DNA from: Glandiceps talaboti | Taxonomy: Eukaryota; Hemichordata; Enteropneusta; Spengelidae | Direction of reading: 5' to 3' | Assembly (NCBI RefSeq): GCF_964340395.1 | Contig: NC_135552.1 | Span: 14,868,194-14,932,193, forward strand | Length of the DNA: 64,000 nucleotides | Shown: in pieces, positions 1 to 13,000 of the stretch | Layout of the letters: each line of letters begins with the position of its first letter | How positions within the stretch are numbered: the first letter of the stretch is position 1 | Program-made: the position numbers and the translations under genes | Notes under the pieces: generated by a model | Databases searched by the model: none | The model's input: only the letters and a program-made list of their open reading frames with translations | Told to the model about the DNA's origin: nothing

Positions 1-1230
1 TATATTACATGTATTACACCATGTTCTTTAACGAGAGTATGATCACATGTGTAATATCAATGCACAACTGTGATATGCGGACAATCCAAATAGAACGATG
101 AAGAGAGAGGTAATTTTTTCATAACTGCGGAAGTATTTTAACCTAGGAAAACTTTTATATGTGGCAGTTAATCATATTAGATTGAGTAACTGGGATTGAG
201 ACGGTGTCGGGTTATACGTGAATGATTCGATTTTGTTTAAAAGACGTTCGTAGACGGTAATAGCCTGTACAAACAAGTCTGTACGCGTGCTACTGCTATT
301 TTAGTGGTATGAGCTTTATAGCTAACGTGATTATACTTCCAATGCTGAAATCCGAGTAACACGTAACAGTAGGTTGTCTGTTCACAAGCCCGCTGTGGCG
401 TGATCGCTTGGTAATAGACGTCTGTCAACAACTCAGAAGAGTGAACGCCCCTGTGATTTTTCTTCCCATAAAATCCACACACTTAAAAACTTGTTGAGAT
501 CTTTACACTTAAAAAAGTTTGTTTCAAGTCGTTGTGAAAAATGAACATGCAAGTTGGGGCTCACTTTTTCGTCTCCATGGAGATTAACGGCCTTTCATTT
601 TCCCACAATACATTAAGTCTTAATACACGATGATAAAGCCCCCCCCCCTCCCCCCAGTACCACACTAACTGTAACTGTTTTTGGTAGGTCCCTTTCCGTT
701 GATTAAAAAATATAGCAAACCATTTAATACACGAAAAAGTTCAATTATCCTGATTACTTTGTCTTATTGGTCATTGCATTTTGTAAACAATCGTAAAAGA
801 CCTGTACGTACCTTCTCGTTTATCAACAAATTGTAAATCTGTGGGATGTTGAAATTGGGTTTTCATCACTAGGCAATCATACACGCTTCGGTGAGTACAA
901 CAACATACTAGTAACGAACTCAAAAATATGAAGAACGACCGCAAGTCGTGAAAAAAGGTTTAGCTTGTTTACAACGCGGTCTGTGATTTTACTTCACTGT
1001 CTAACTAACCACTTGTTTTAATTACAATATCAAGTCGCTATTTTAGCCACATTCACAAAAATTCATTATCATGCGTTTAATTTATATAATTGCATGTAAA
1101 TTACATTGTGAATTGTAACACTTTATGTGTTGTTTACACGTTGAGGGCTCGGTTTATCAGAGTTGGGTGTGTTCATTTACACAATGACTTTATTTGAATG
1201 ATCAAGCCGTAATCACTAACCAATGAGACG
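1..1230. other. Intergenic, no gene seen
   Basis: AT-rich unique-looking DNA. Short open frames show no recognisable protein. A C-rich run lies at about 639-655. I see no RNA gene or mobile element. Confidence 0.5.
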
Positions 1231-1406
1231 TATGTATGTATGTATGTATGTATGTATGTATGTATGTATGTATGTATGTATGTATGTATGTATGTATGTA
1301 TGTATGTATGTATGTATGTATGTATGTGTGTGTGTGTGCGTGTGTGCGTGCGTGCGTGCGTGCGTGTGTGCGTGCGTGCGTGCGTGCGTGCGTGAGTGCA
1401 TGCATG
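1231..1406. repeat. Compound microsatellite (TATG)n-(TG)n-(TGCG)n
   Basis: About 24 TATG units run from 1231 to about 1326 and grade into TG and TGCG units ending near 1406. The open frames through it (MYVC, THAR and IHTY repeats) are artefacts of the 4-bp period. Confidence 0.97.
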
Positions 1407-1915
1407 TATTTACATAGTGTTTGTTATTATATATATGTAGGTGACCAGCTATTCGAATTCCGTACTGAAACAGAGATATACATGTATCACGTCTTTATTT
1501 CAACTATAATGTAGACATAACCACGTTAAATAAAGATCCAAAAAGTCTGACGAAATTCCCCTGGATATGTCCGGGGCGGCCTGGCTGGCCTTGTCAATTT
1601 ATCCTGCGTGTAATGTCACCTGTATTATATAAGAGTCGGGGAAGCTATGGGGTGTGTCGTCATTCAATCACTTGGCCGTCTCAATGTATAGGTTGAACCG
1701 GGGCACGATGACTTATTGCGCATGCTTTGTAATTTACTGGCGGTGCATTGGTCTCGAACGAGCTATTTTACACCTGTAGTGTGATGTGACTCAATTAGTC
1801 AATAATAGTTAAAGAGCCATGTGTCAATCCCTGAGGGTCATCGCATTAGTGTTATCTTAATAAAGATCACACGGGATATTTTTTTCTGGGCCAACTTGTC
1901 GACAGTTCTGCCAAA
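1407..1915. other. Intergenic, no gene seen
   Basis: Mostly unique sequence with a short GC-rich patch near 1570-1590. No gene, RNA or repeat is recognised. Confidence 0.45.
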
Positions 1916-1944
1916 CCATAGACCCTACAGTGTAGGGTCTATGG
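1916..1944. repeat. Perfect 14-bp inverted repeat (hairpin)
   Basis: The arms CCATAGACCCTACA and TGTAGGGTCTATGG are exact reverse complements around a single G at 1930. It lies about 40 bp upstream of the 18S rRNA-like segment. The core GGGTCTATGG recurs at about 2431-2440, so the two sites may mark the ends of one inserted segment; that is inference. Confidence 0.85.
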
Positions 1945-1985
1945 CCAAACCAACCATTAAAATCAGTTAGGGTTTCTTTGACCGT

Positions 1986-2060
1986 TACCTGGTTGATCCT
2001 GCCAGTAGTCATACGTTTGTCTCTGAGGTTAAGCCATGCATGTCTGAGTACCAACGAAAA
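1986..2060 (+). pseudogene. Fragment of the 18S rRNA 5' end
   Basis: The segment begins with TACCTGGTTGATCCTGCCAG, the near-universal first bases of eukaryotic small-subunit rRNA, and continues through AAGCCATGCATGTCTGAGTA. By eye it keeps roughly 62 of the first 70 bases of a typical 18S gene, with mostly transition differences such as ATACGTTTG for ATATGCTTG. Similarity fades after about 2055 and the rest of the gene is absent, so this is a decayed, isolated fragment and not a functional rRNA gene. It may have come in by retrotransposition, by transfer from the rDNA array, or as the head of an rRNA-derived short element. Confidence 0.85.
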
Positions 2061-3021
2061 CAAGCGTATTTCACACCTAGATGTTAATCCTAATCCGAAA
2101 TGGGCCGCTAAGCCGTTAAAAAGATTAACGAACGCATTGATAGTGTGTAAACCAGGATATGTGAAATTTCAAGGTTGTAACGGATTTAGTCAAGTAGATA
2201 CTTCTCCATCCGATGTTATCTATAATGATAACAGTATATAACCGACACCGGTTCCATTGTCTATTGCAACTACTTGACTGTTTATTAATTGTCGATTTCT
2301 GTATTTGTTCGTTACCTTGTACGCCAGCTGATATCTAGCATTAGCCTTAGGGGGGATTTTCTCTGGAAACAACCGTGACGAGGTTCGAGTGCTAGCTGTC
2401 AATATCACCGAGAACATATAGACGGTGGAGGGTCTATGGTGAAAGCCACAAATACAGTAAGTGCAAACATACCCGTAGCACGCATCCAAATGTCAAAGTT
2501 CGATGCGTGCATTCACCTCTCTCGCTCGTCGCAGCCTGAGAGACATAATCAAAACGAAAATGTCAACGCACTCTTTATGGAGGCGTTTTTTATTGTTTGT
2601 TCATTCCCACATGAGGGTAATTTAACTTGTTGCTGCAGATGAAAAATGTGTGTAACGAAGTAACGAAGAGTTGGCGGAGGAATTGGGAGTAAACACACGA
2701 GTAAAGGAAACTGTTCTATACAGGCTTAATACCGTATTTAGACGTATACTATACACCTGGATATTTTCGCTGAAGACTTATTTTCGCTTATTTCGTTTGA
2801 AAACAAAAACGTTAAAATAAGTTATGACTAAAATATCTTCATGTACATGAACACAATATGATAACAGTCTAATCAGTAAAACATGGTATTTAGCAACGAG
2901 CTGAAGACGAATCAATCCAGCTATAGGTTTACAGTATATCGGTAGTTGGAATTTGATGGTGGTGAGTCAATAGGATCAGGGCGGTCTATGTCAATTCTAC
3001 GTTTCTCTCTGTAAAACCATA
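2061..3021. other. Intergenic, no gene seen
   Basis: Sequence after the 18S-like segment no longer resembles rRNA. Several open frames of 60-90 codons show no known domain. I see nothing else. Confidence 0.45.
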
Positions 3022-3372
3022 TGGCCATATGGATGAGGATTGGGTATTTATATTTTGGATTTTTAATTTACAAAATAATTTTATCGTGACTTCCTACTTG
3101 AAAAAAAATCACTGTGAAACAACATATGCTAAGTCCTTGTTTGTAACTCAATACATTGCAAAATATTAATAAAATATATGTAAAGTGTTTGTTATTGTAC
3201 GTACGATAACAAACTTTTTACATGTTTTTTAGCCTTTTGCAATGTAGTGAGTGACAAACATAGACTTGGTCAATGATGTTTCATATTGATTTTTCAAGTA
3301 GGAAGCCATGATAAAATGTGTTTTGTAAATTAAAAATCAAAAATAAATACATAATCCTCATCCAACTGGCCA
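3022..3372. mobile_element. Foldback (palindromic) MITE-like element, copy 1
   Basis: The whole element is an imperfect inverted repeat centred on GTACGTAC at 3197-3204. The left arm starts TGGCCATATGGATGAGGATT; the right arm ends with the complement, AATCCTCATCCAACTGGCCA. Matching blocks on both arms include GGATTTTTAATTTACAAAA, CTTCCTACTTGAAAA and GTTTGTTAT. There is no coding capacity, as expected of a non-autonomous foldback element. A shorter relative lies at 40022-40235, which supports a mobile family. Target-site duplications are not clear. Confidence 0.8.
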
Positions 3373-5399
3373 CTTTAAAATGATGGGTCGGTCGGTCGAT
3401 CGGTTAATTTAAAAAAAAAAAGTAAAAAAAAAAAGTATCATCTTATACTATCAATTCATAATCGTACTTTAATAATCTGAATGACTTAGAAATGACAATT
3501 AAAGTCACCACAGAAGGAAACTTTGAACCATTCAAAGTTTGTTTTTTATGAAAGTTCCCAAATTTCAGCGATAAACCACAATTTTCACTCAGGTACGCGC
3601 TTGTGGGGTCGTCATCTTACAAGCAGCGACGTTGTGGATTTTTCTAATCCTGACGTAGAGGGCGTAGATTTTTTGATTATTTCGTTAGACGGTGAAGAAA
3701 TATAGGGTCATACGAAAAATAGAATTAACTAAAGGCTGACCTTATCATAGCTGCCTCTTGTCTCAGTTAATGATCACGATCTTGCCGCTGTTGCAGTAAT
3801 TTCCACTGCATCGAAGCCCACGTGTCACATTAGGTAACATTTATGTACGAAAACTGCTTAGCATTAAAATATTAAAGTTATAGCTATTATGCGAGAATGA
3901 ATGTTCATAGAATCTGGGTTCATACTTAGTAAATGATCAGAAAATTTCTGGGAAGGAAGCGAATCCTAAAAATTCGCTTCCAAGAAACTGTTTTGAGTCC
4001 GTGAGTAGACATTTTCATTATACTTATAAGTATCATATTGTAATATTTTTCAATTGGGAGACACTTTACATCTTAGTACCCGGATGTAACCCTCATGTGA
4101 AGCATATAATTGACAAGCAGCTCACTCTCCGAGACGGCCTGGAGTATTCGGTGCGTCTCGACTCCAATAGGAGAAAGGTGATCAAAATGTCAACACTGAA
4201 AAAAAATCATACTATTTACTCTTTGGTAGGCGTGATACTGTGTATGTACGGTGAACAAACATGAGCTCTCCGTGGCATAAGCATAACTGATCGGAGAACC
4301 AAATTTACCATGACAACACTTCCACTCAATCGTGTGTACATGAATAGAGCGATGTAGTTGAGCAATATACGTGTAGCCCCCCCCGAAAAAAATGCAACCC
4401 AACCCAATTTCATGTTTTTTTTTAAAAAAGAAAAACTTGCGAATGAAAATATAGAAGCGGAAAATTTTGCAAAATCGATCATTGAAATATTTTTGTGACG
4501 TCACGCGTTTATCATCAAGCTACATCTGTATGATTACCATAATATGGCTGACAATTCTCTATGTGTGTATTTATATATAAAAAAACATTCATCTTATGAA
4601 ACATAAAAAACGCGTGAAAATCTCAGACCGACCGGGGGGGGGGGGGGGCATTTTATAGTTATATAGCTAGGTGGAATATCCAGTAAGAAATATATGGACT
4701 TTCATATTCAGTATGATGATGAATAATTTCTGCAATGTTTTACCATATTTTACGTTGTGATCTGTACATAATATTCTCGATTACACAAACTGAAGTTGTC
4801 TAAACACTTATAATCAACTATTTATTTTCACTGTAATCGCGTGAAAAAACACAATTTTGCTTCATATATGGACAACAAAAATACACCATCGCATCATAAT
4901 TATAAGACGTTGTGAAATATACCGAAGTACTGTTAATGACACATGCGTCACCCACCGTGACGACAGGACTTTGCAAAAAAAGAAGAAGCCCTGAGTCAGT
5001 GGACGTGAGAGGAAGTAGTTTGTTACACTGTGGATCCGCGCAAAGCTAAGTTTGTCGGTGGAAAGGAAAGTTTGAATGTCCGGATCCCTCTTGGACTCGG
5101 GAGCACGGATATTACGTATGACAATACAGTAGTTCACTAGTTATTTCAAAGATGGTAGGCTGTTGTATTTTGCTGTTCAAATTTCAGATATTGTATATGT
5201 ATTAGTGTGGTACAATTCGGCATTTTTAAAATTATTTATTTATATACCATCAGGCAGGCATTGCCCAATAACACGAGGAGGGTTCAGTGTTAGTACAGGG
5301 GGAAACAGAGTACTCGGGGGTAAAATCTGCGTTGTTCGGTAGAGTCAAACTGAACGACACTCTTTTAACAAACACTGCAGCGTGGTACAATTATGTCAA
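3373..5399. other. Intergenic, no gene seen
   Basis: Unique AT-rich DNA with a small (GGTC)n patch near 3386-3402 and a 15-bp G run at about 4634-4648. The open frames at 4001-4264 (+) and 4190-4504 (-) show no recognisable domain and are probably spurious. Confidence 0.45.
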
Positions 5400-5478
5400 A
5401 CCCAGAATGGGTCGAACCCTGGCGGCAGTGGTAAGAGGCAATTGGGTTAACCGCTCGGTCACCGTCAACCCTGGTTCG
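5400..5478 (-). mobile_element. tRNA-derived SINE head (tRNA-like)
   Basis: Read on the minus strand, this holds a box A-like GTGACCGAGCGGTTAACC (about 5447-5464) and a box B-like GGGTTCGACCC (about 5411-5421), with the spacing of a tRNA gene. GACCGAGCGGTTAA resembles Leu/Ser-type tRNAs. No clean cloverleaf can be drawn, so it is more likely a decayed tRNA-derived SINE than a working tRNA. Its 3' tail was not identified. Confidence 0.6.
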
Positions 5479-6605
5479 AACAATAAGTCGTGTAACAGTT
5501 TCACATCATCGCTGCAGCATTTCAAAACTTCCTTTGTGCACGTGGTTACTATACACGTAGTCGTGCTCTAATATCGGAACACGGATGGGACTAGACCAAA
5601 GCTGACCCGGCCCACGAATACCCAGTTTCGAATAAATGTCCGAGTTTCAATACAGAATTGTAACGCATGCAAAATTGTACTATACTTTTTCAGCTTAACA
5701 TGTCAACACACCTACCTAACCAAATTGCATACTTTTAGTTCTAACAAAGTTCATACACGGAGGGAGGGACTCCCCAGTCTCGGCAACACTTCACTCCGAC
5801 GTTGTAGTAGTTTCCACCTGCTTTGTATTGAATTGCATGTATTTTTACCTGCTACTCTTAAAATGTGCCACATACATCCCTGAAACCGTAACCCAATTCT
5901 TTTGTTAACCTACCCGTATAGCTAAACTTTATGTTTGTCATAAGTAAGGAGTGGTACATGTACGCCTACCCCGATGACATTTAAAATACCCTTCCACCAA
6001 CTGTCCAATTATCATTGTTAAATGTAAACTCTGGTCTACTTTTTCAGTAATTCGTAAATTGTATTTTTTTTCAACGTAAATGTAAAAAAATGAAATATTA
6101 TCTGCGTAATTTGTAATCGAACACTTATCTATGGAAATGTACTGGTAAGTCCCCCTTGGACACGATCATGTTAAACAGACTGACATTACAGAAGATAGTT
6201 TCGTCTTAGCTTGCAAATGCTATTAAACGTTGCATCAAGATCAGTGAGACTGATCACACGGTTTCATGTTGAGATGGACGCAATATAGATAACACACAAA
6301 ATATCCTTTGCACAGTGTCTTCTCTGTGTTTGTTAGTGATAACAAAATTTAAATAAAATGCAAATTTAATTTAAAAAAAAACCAACCTAATCAGACACTG
6401 TAAGTAATGTTTGTGTGTTATCTTTATTTTGTCTACCTCAAGATGACAACTGCTAGTAAGATTTTTGAAGCATCTATTCCGTATTAAAAGACATTGTTTA
6501 ATTATATCATATATGTTTCAATCGTCAGCAGTATGCGAGTACAAAAACTGCAAGTATAAAATATGTTTATATATAATTAGGACACTCAAACCATTTGACG
6601 TCACG
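5479..6605. other. Intergenic, no gene seen
   Basis: AT-rich unique DNA without recognisable coding, RNA or repeat content. Confidence 0.45.
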
Positions 6606-6717
6606 TTTGTTGTTGTTGTTGTTGTTGTTGTTCCTGCTGCTGCTGCTGTTGTTGCTGCTGTTGTTGCTGTTGTTGTTGTTGTTGTTGTTGCTGCTGCTGC
6701 TGTTGTTGTTGTTGTTA
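6606..6717. repeat. Trinucleotide repeat (TTG/CTG)n
   Basis: An interrupted run of GTT and GCT triplets, about 37 units. It creates poly-Val/Ala frames on the plus strand and poly-Thr/Ala frames on the minus strand, which are not evidence of a protein. Confidence 0.95.
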
Positions 6718-7380
6718 TAATACTCCCCTTGTACCGATCTGTAGCAGTAGAAATGTTTCGTACGCCGACCATATCTATTTTTACGAACTTTATTTCATTG
6801 TTAAACAATTTACGAAAAAAATAAAATGGTGTGATTACGAAGTACGAAAATATGCCCCTGCCTTGTCAACCCTCACTATTAGCTAAAAGTTGTGTCAGCA
6901 GAATTCTAAACCTTTATTCAAAAAACAATTGAAATGTACATATGCATGATTACCCATCGATTTCACTGTATTTTAATTGACTGATGACAAGGCAGATAGC
7001 TCAATTTACACTCAACTATCACAGCATGCCATCAACGCCTCACGCAATCGAGTAAAGCTACAATTGAAACTATTTGTCTCGTGGCTCGAATTAAAGAATA
7101 AGAATTTAAGATATTCGAGAAAAGTGGCGAAATTGCCAAAATGATAAATATCGGAATATCGGACCGTGAATACGTTATCCGTGTGTCTTCATTGCTGAAT
7201 ATACATGACAACTAAAATGGCTCCTTCTTTATCTTTATGTCATATATATTCATGTGTCACGCTCATTAATATTACGGAACGGCCAGGAAACTTTTTCCAG
7301 GTCACAACAAACTAGAAATAGGCTATGCTGGAAGTGAGCTGTATATTAAAGAGTTTGATAACATGGCGATAATATATAGA
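6718..7380. other. Intergenic, no gene seen
   Basis: Unique AT-rich DNA; no feature recognised. Confidence 0.4.
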
Positions 7381-7478
7381 CTTAAAAGACGAGAGTAGAC
7401 TAATGACGAGACGAGAGTAGACCAACGAGATGAGAGTAGACTGACGAGACGAGAATAGAACGCGACGAGAGTATACCA
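7381..7478. repeat. Short degenerate tandem repeat, GACGAGAGTAGAC core
   Basis: About five imperfect copies of a 13-24 bp unit built on GACGAGAGTAGAC. Confidence 0.8.
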
Positions 7479-8496
7479 TCGTACAGGTAAAAACAACATT
7501 CACACAGTCGGTACCTATTAAAGTAGACAATCTTCAAGTTGTTGTTAACAATCGCTGAAACTGGAACCAGATTGTCATATTGTTATGTTTTCGACATAGA
7601 CCAGAAAAAAATCTTTAAACGGGCAACCTTGCCCATCACTTCGGGTTTTGAGCCATGCATCATCAGAGCCTAGTAAAGTACTGTATATAAATATTATATG
7701 ATTTGAAATAAACTCAAATGCATAATGTCACATTTATTGAATATCAAGAAACACTCTAAATTATTTTGAAACAAAGTGTACACTGTAGTCCAATAGCCAT
7801 TTTACTGACGTTTGCGGCCGTATGGGGGTGTATGCGATGCACATCACACAGAAAAATGAAAAAAAAAACTGAAGTAGATTGTATATGGGTAGGTCGGGTC
7901 CGTAAAGCAGGTCTTTATAATATGTCGGTGTATTTGTTGAAACATGTATGATTGCATATTATAGTGACCAAACCCAGTGAGCAATACACAGATTTACAAT
8001 CTATTGACGACAAATAACGGGTTGTACCTCTTTCAAAGTTGTTTTGTTAACGTCAAGGCAAGTTACACAGTACCATCAACGACTAGAAGAGAGGTTATTC
8101 ACCTTATATTAGGAAGGACATTTGGTGTATTTTCCATTACACTCAAAATACTAGTATTGGAACATACAGTGAAACATCACAGCTTTTTGCGGCTTTAACA
8201 TACGATGCTACATAACAGTATACCGCCTTGGTAGGTATCGACATATGCAGACTATTATCACTCTAGGACTCGAAAACAAAATCAACAATGAAGACCATGA
8301 CAATGCTAGTAATTACCATGACGACAAAGCACACTCCCTGAACAATAGGAACAGTCCTACTCTTGGGGGAAATTGGGACTATAGCCTATTAATTGAGGGT
8401 AAGTAAATAAAAGATGGCTGTAAACATGGCACACATATTATCTTTGCAGTTCAATCAAACATGGTTTATACTAACACAGTTTCCAACGACACGATA
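7479..8496. other. Intergenic, small hairpin only
   Basis: Holds a 6-bp-stem hairpin GGGCAACCTTGCCC at 7621-7634; otherwise AT-rich unique DNA with no gene recognised. Confidence 0.4.
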
Positions 8497-10214
8497 ACAT
8501 TGTCTAATATGTGATAGCGGATGATAAGATTGGCTAGTGTGGTTATTTTTATATTGTCTAATATGTGATAGTCAATGATAGGATTGGCTAGTGTGGTTAT
8601 TTTTATATTGTCTAATATGTGATAGTCAATGATAAGATTGGCTACTGTGGTTATTTTTATAGTGTCTAATATGTGATAGTCAATGATAACATTGGCTACT
8701 GCGGTTATTTTTATATTGTCTAATATGTGATAGACGATGATAAGATTGGCTAGTGTGGTTATTTTAATATTGTGTAATATGTGATAGACGATGATAAGAT
8801 TGGCTAGTGTGGTTATTTTTATATTGTCTAATATGTGATAGTCAATGATAAGATTGGCTAGTGTGGTTATTTTTATATTGTCTAATATGTGATAGTCAAT
8901 GATAAGATTGGCTACTGTGGTTATTTTTACATTGTCTAATATGTGATAGTCAATGATAAGATTGGCTAGTGTGGTTATTTTTATATTGTCTAATATGTGA
9001 TAGTCAATGATAAGATTGGCTAGTGTGGTTATTTTTATATTGTCTAATATGTGATAGTCAATTATAAAATTGGCTAGTGTGGTTACTTTTATATTGCCTA
9101 ATATGTGATAGACGATGATACGATTGGCTACTGTGGTTATTTTTATATTGTCTAATATGTGATAGTCAATGATAAAATTGGCTACTGTGGTTACTTTTAT
9201 ATTGCCTAATATGTGATAGACGATGATAAGATCGGCTACTGTGGTTATTTTAATATTGTCTAATATGTGATAGCCGATGATACGATTGGCTACTGTGGTT
9301 ATTTTATATTGTCTAATATGTGATAGCCGATGATAAGATTGGCTAGTGTGGTTATTTTTATATTGTCTAATATGTGATAGACGATGATAAGATCGGCTAC
9401 TGTGGTTATTTTTATATTGTCTAATAGGTGATAGACGATGATAAGATTGGCTACTGTGGTTATTTTTACATTGTCTAATATGTGATAGTCAATGATAAAA
9501 TTGGCTAGTGTGGTTATTTTTATATTGTCTAATATGTGATAGCGGATGATACGATTGGCTACTGTGGTTATTTTTATATTGTCTAATATGTGATAGACGA
9601 TGATACGATTGGCTACTGTGGTTATTTTTACATTGTCTAATATGTGATAGTCAATGACAAGATTGGCGAGTGTGGTTATTTTTATATTGTCTAATATGTG
9701 ATAGTCAATCATAAGATTGGCTACTGTGGTTATTTTTATATTGTCTAATATGTGATAGCCGATGATACGATTGGCTAGTGTGGTTATTTTTATATCGTCT
9801 AATATGTGATAGTCAATGATAAGATTGGCTAGTGTGGTTATTTTTGTATTGTCTAATATGTGATAGTCAATGATAAAATTGGCTACTGTGGTTATTTTTA
9901 TATTGTCTAATATGTGATAGTCAATGATAAGATTGGCTACTGTGGTTATTTTTTAGATTGTCTAATACGTGATAGTCAATGATAAGATTGGCTAGTGTGG
10001 TTACTTTTATGTTGTCTAATATGTGATAGCGGATGATAAGATTGGCTACTGTGGTTATTTTTAATATGCGATAGTCAATGATAACATTGGCTAGTGTGGT
10101 TATTTTTATATTGTCTAATAGGTAATAGTCAATGATAAGATTGGCTACTGTGGTTATTTTTATATTATGTAGTATGTGATAGTTGGCGATAACATTGGCT
10201 GATGTGGTTATTTC
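8497..10214. repeat. 54-bp minisatellite array, about 32 copies
   Basis: A 54-bp unit containing TTGTCTAATATGTGATAG and GGCTAGTGTGGTTATTTT is repeated head to tail. Copies differ mainly at a few positions: TAGTG or TACTG, TCAATGATAA or ACGATGATAC, TTTTT or TTTAA. Because 54 is a multiple of three, one minus-strand frame stays open through long stretches (9299-9712 and 9921-10256) and would encode an 18-residue repeat with YHILDNIKITT. I take this as a by-product of the period: no start context, flanking exon or known domain supports translation. Confidence 0.97.
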
Positions 10215-13000
10215 TACGCTCTTTCTGTATTGTATGTTATATTGATATCTAAGCACTTAACGACCTTAATGAGCAATAAAGAAATAATTTTAACGAAAAT
10301 TTAATAATGTCGGGGATACACTATATACCTAATTTATGAGTTTATTAAAGTTGTACCATGTTTCTTGAGAAGGTGATAAAACCTGCCCGTTTTATTGAAC
10401 TGAGTAGCTTGCAAAGAGGCTCTGTGGGGTTCGAGTTCGAGTTCGAGCAAAGATGAGACTCGTAACGTTTGGCACACGTGTACAGTTAGGGGATTTGTGT
10501 TGACGTGCCAGTCACAAGGAACCAATAACCAAGTTTTGTAGTTGTATGTACGTTTACCACGAATACGAATATTTTGTTTTGAAAACAGTAAGCAGTGGAT
10601 TCATACCTGAATCGGAATTGTAAAACACCCTTGGTACCGAATGCAGCTAGCACGGGATCTGATTTTTGTTATTTATTTGTCGCCGTGTTGTGAAACAAAC
10701 GACTGTAATTGTCGACTTTTCTGGGAAACGATGGGTGACGTTTCCGATGTTTTTTTTTTAAAGTTACGTTTTCATATTAGTTACAGCTATGAATCAGAGC
10801 ATCTAAGTTACCGAGAAGTACATACATATGTATCACATGTGCTGTGCCGCCGTCAAATAACCACATTAACACTAATCCCAATACGAAAGCGTATTTACAA
10901 CGTTGACAAAAGGTATCAACCACTCCATGTAACCAGTACCGACCGTGGTCCTCGGCAGATCCGGCTTTCTGTGCTACGATTCGCTCGACACCAATAAACA
11001 ATCACTCAATCAGCTCGTTGTCCGGTTTGTGATGTCGACTGTGTGGAGTCAAGCGATTACCATAAACTTAAGTAGGCTTGTTGAACTGTCACCTGACCTC
11101 CAATTCAAAACATAGCCTACACCTGCACGATCTGTAGCTGGATACAGGTGTGGTTATTCGCCTTAAATAGAGCCTTGTTGCCATGGCACCACATTCCACA
11201 CAATATCTAAATTACTACAATATTTCCTTTCTTATTTTAGTTATATTCCATAACCTAAGATTTGTATTCACTTTTCTTTAATTTCTGGATTTCGACTGTC
11301 CAATCAAACAGTACTCGACACACTTGTTAATACATGGCCGCACGTAGAGGGTAATATCCATACTTCTTCATCATGAGATGTTTTGGCAATCTCATAAATC
11401 TAACAATGTACTTATAATAATAATAATTTGACAGAATTCTCTAGCGATTATATCAACATCAAGGGTTGAGTCAAGAACACAGCTCAATCATTGTATAAAA
11501 TAGTAACAAATCACTCGTTATCAGTAGGTGTGTCATTTTGAAGCATTTGAAAACGTGGGCCCACTTTTGTTTGAGTTTGGTGCAGTGTACGCTGTAGTGT
11601 TTATTTGAAATTGATCAATTTGAAGAAAAAAAAACATGGTTGCGGGCATCGTACTTTTCTATCGTTGCCCCTGATGGTATTGGCGTCAATGGATAATATC
11701 ATAATAACACTGTGTTTTCTGTCCATCAGATGATTACCTACTACCAGCCAAGCCGTTTGATGTGTACCAGGGAGTATATAAAGTTGTGGGTGGGGTGGGG
11801 GTTCCCCAAAACAAGCAAGCGATGCCAAAACTCCTACTTCTAAATCACGTTCTACTGAACACGTGTGGAGCAATATTATAGTAAGTTATTACTGGAGTTC
11901 AAGTTCATCTTTCATCTTTTCTAGAATAGAAAAGTAAACAATGCTAAGTTTGATTTTCAGCATACGTTACCAATTTACATATGAAATGTGAACGGTGGGT
12001 ATCGAAATTGACGTTCGACCAATAGCTGAATCGACACTTATCATTCCGCTTGTCATGACTGTTCGTTATCGTCAATTTGAAATCTGTAAATCCATTATTG
12101 AAAGCTGTTTCTATATATACAATGAGCAATTAACACATCGAAAATGCAATAATGTGTAGATATATTGAATTTCTTGTTGTGCGGAGTCGACCAATTGTCT
12201 TATACAATTCATAGATTCACGTCCCCAAATGAAAAATATATGTCTGTGTTTGTGGATGTTCAACTTCTATGTATATATTGACTCGTTGGTGTAAAGTCGG
12301 CTGGCGGCCAGCCCAAGTCAGTCAACGAACTCACAATGAGATAGCAAACAAAAATTCTAACCTTTGTCAATTCAAGGCTTGCCAACAGCCGGCGTTATTG
12401 TTTGGTGTTTTTCTCGCCGTCACATAAACCCAAGCATAATCCCGTACACGTTGAGTTATATTTATGCCAGTGTAGCAGTTATTGGTATCCGACTCAACAA
12501 GGTCACAAATCAGATTTATAATAAAAGTGTCCCCCAAAAAAAAACCAAACGCTTTTACATTGGACGTACTAGACGAGAAAGGTATGCGGACCTGGTCAAG
12601 TAGTCTTGATACGCATACTTTTTTGGAAACCCTGTAACCATGGCAACGGGTCAAACTTAATAGTTCCTCCTCCTCCTCCCCCCGACTTGGTCTATTTCGA
12701 GCTTGATGACTATCTGTTGTGTGGTTATGATTTTAAACTCCCGCGATGACCATGACTTACCTGCTGTGCCTATGCCTGTAAAACCATGGCAGCCATATCG
12801 TCTGCCTTATTAGGTTGTTTACTACAGCAGTCCATAAGTGCTTTGTGTAGAAAATAATACAATATAGTTATAGATAAACTTGTCTGTTGGGTACACCGCA
12901 CACAATGCGATCTAGTAGACTGGCCTGACTATGGGTAAACTGATGACGGCATATACGACTCTGGTAATTGAGACTTCGGTTTACTACTAGTAACCCCTAA
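10215..13000. other. Intergenic, no gene seen
   Basis: Mostly unique DNA. A triplicated GAGTTC 6-mer lies near 10430-10450 and a short CTC-rich run near 12665-12680. Open frames of 60-118 codons have no recognisable domain. Confidence 0.45.

Noticed and set aside
237-482. 81-codon minus-strand open frame
   Set aside because: No recognisable domain or homologue by eye and no supporting promoter or splice signals.
1202-1514. Long open frames encoding MYVC, IHTY or THAR repeats
   Set aside because: They follow the 4-bp microsatellite in several frames and on both strands; the same artefact occurs at 16.6-17.0, 22.5, 29.4-29.8, 36.4-36.9 and 45.5-45.8 kb.
7555-7720. Minus-strand CTGATGA then AAAAC near the GGGCAACCTTGCCC hairpin as a hammerhead
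   Set aside because: The GAAA core is changed to AAAA and stems I and III do not form.
9299-10256. Repeat protein encoded by the 54-bp minisatellite
   Set aside because: Open only because the period is a multiple of three; no start context, flanking exon or known domain. Kept only as a low-interest finding.
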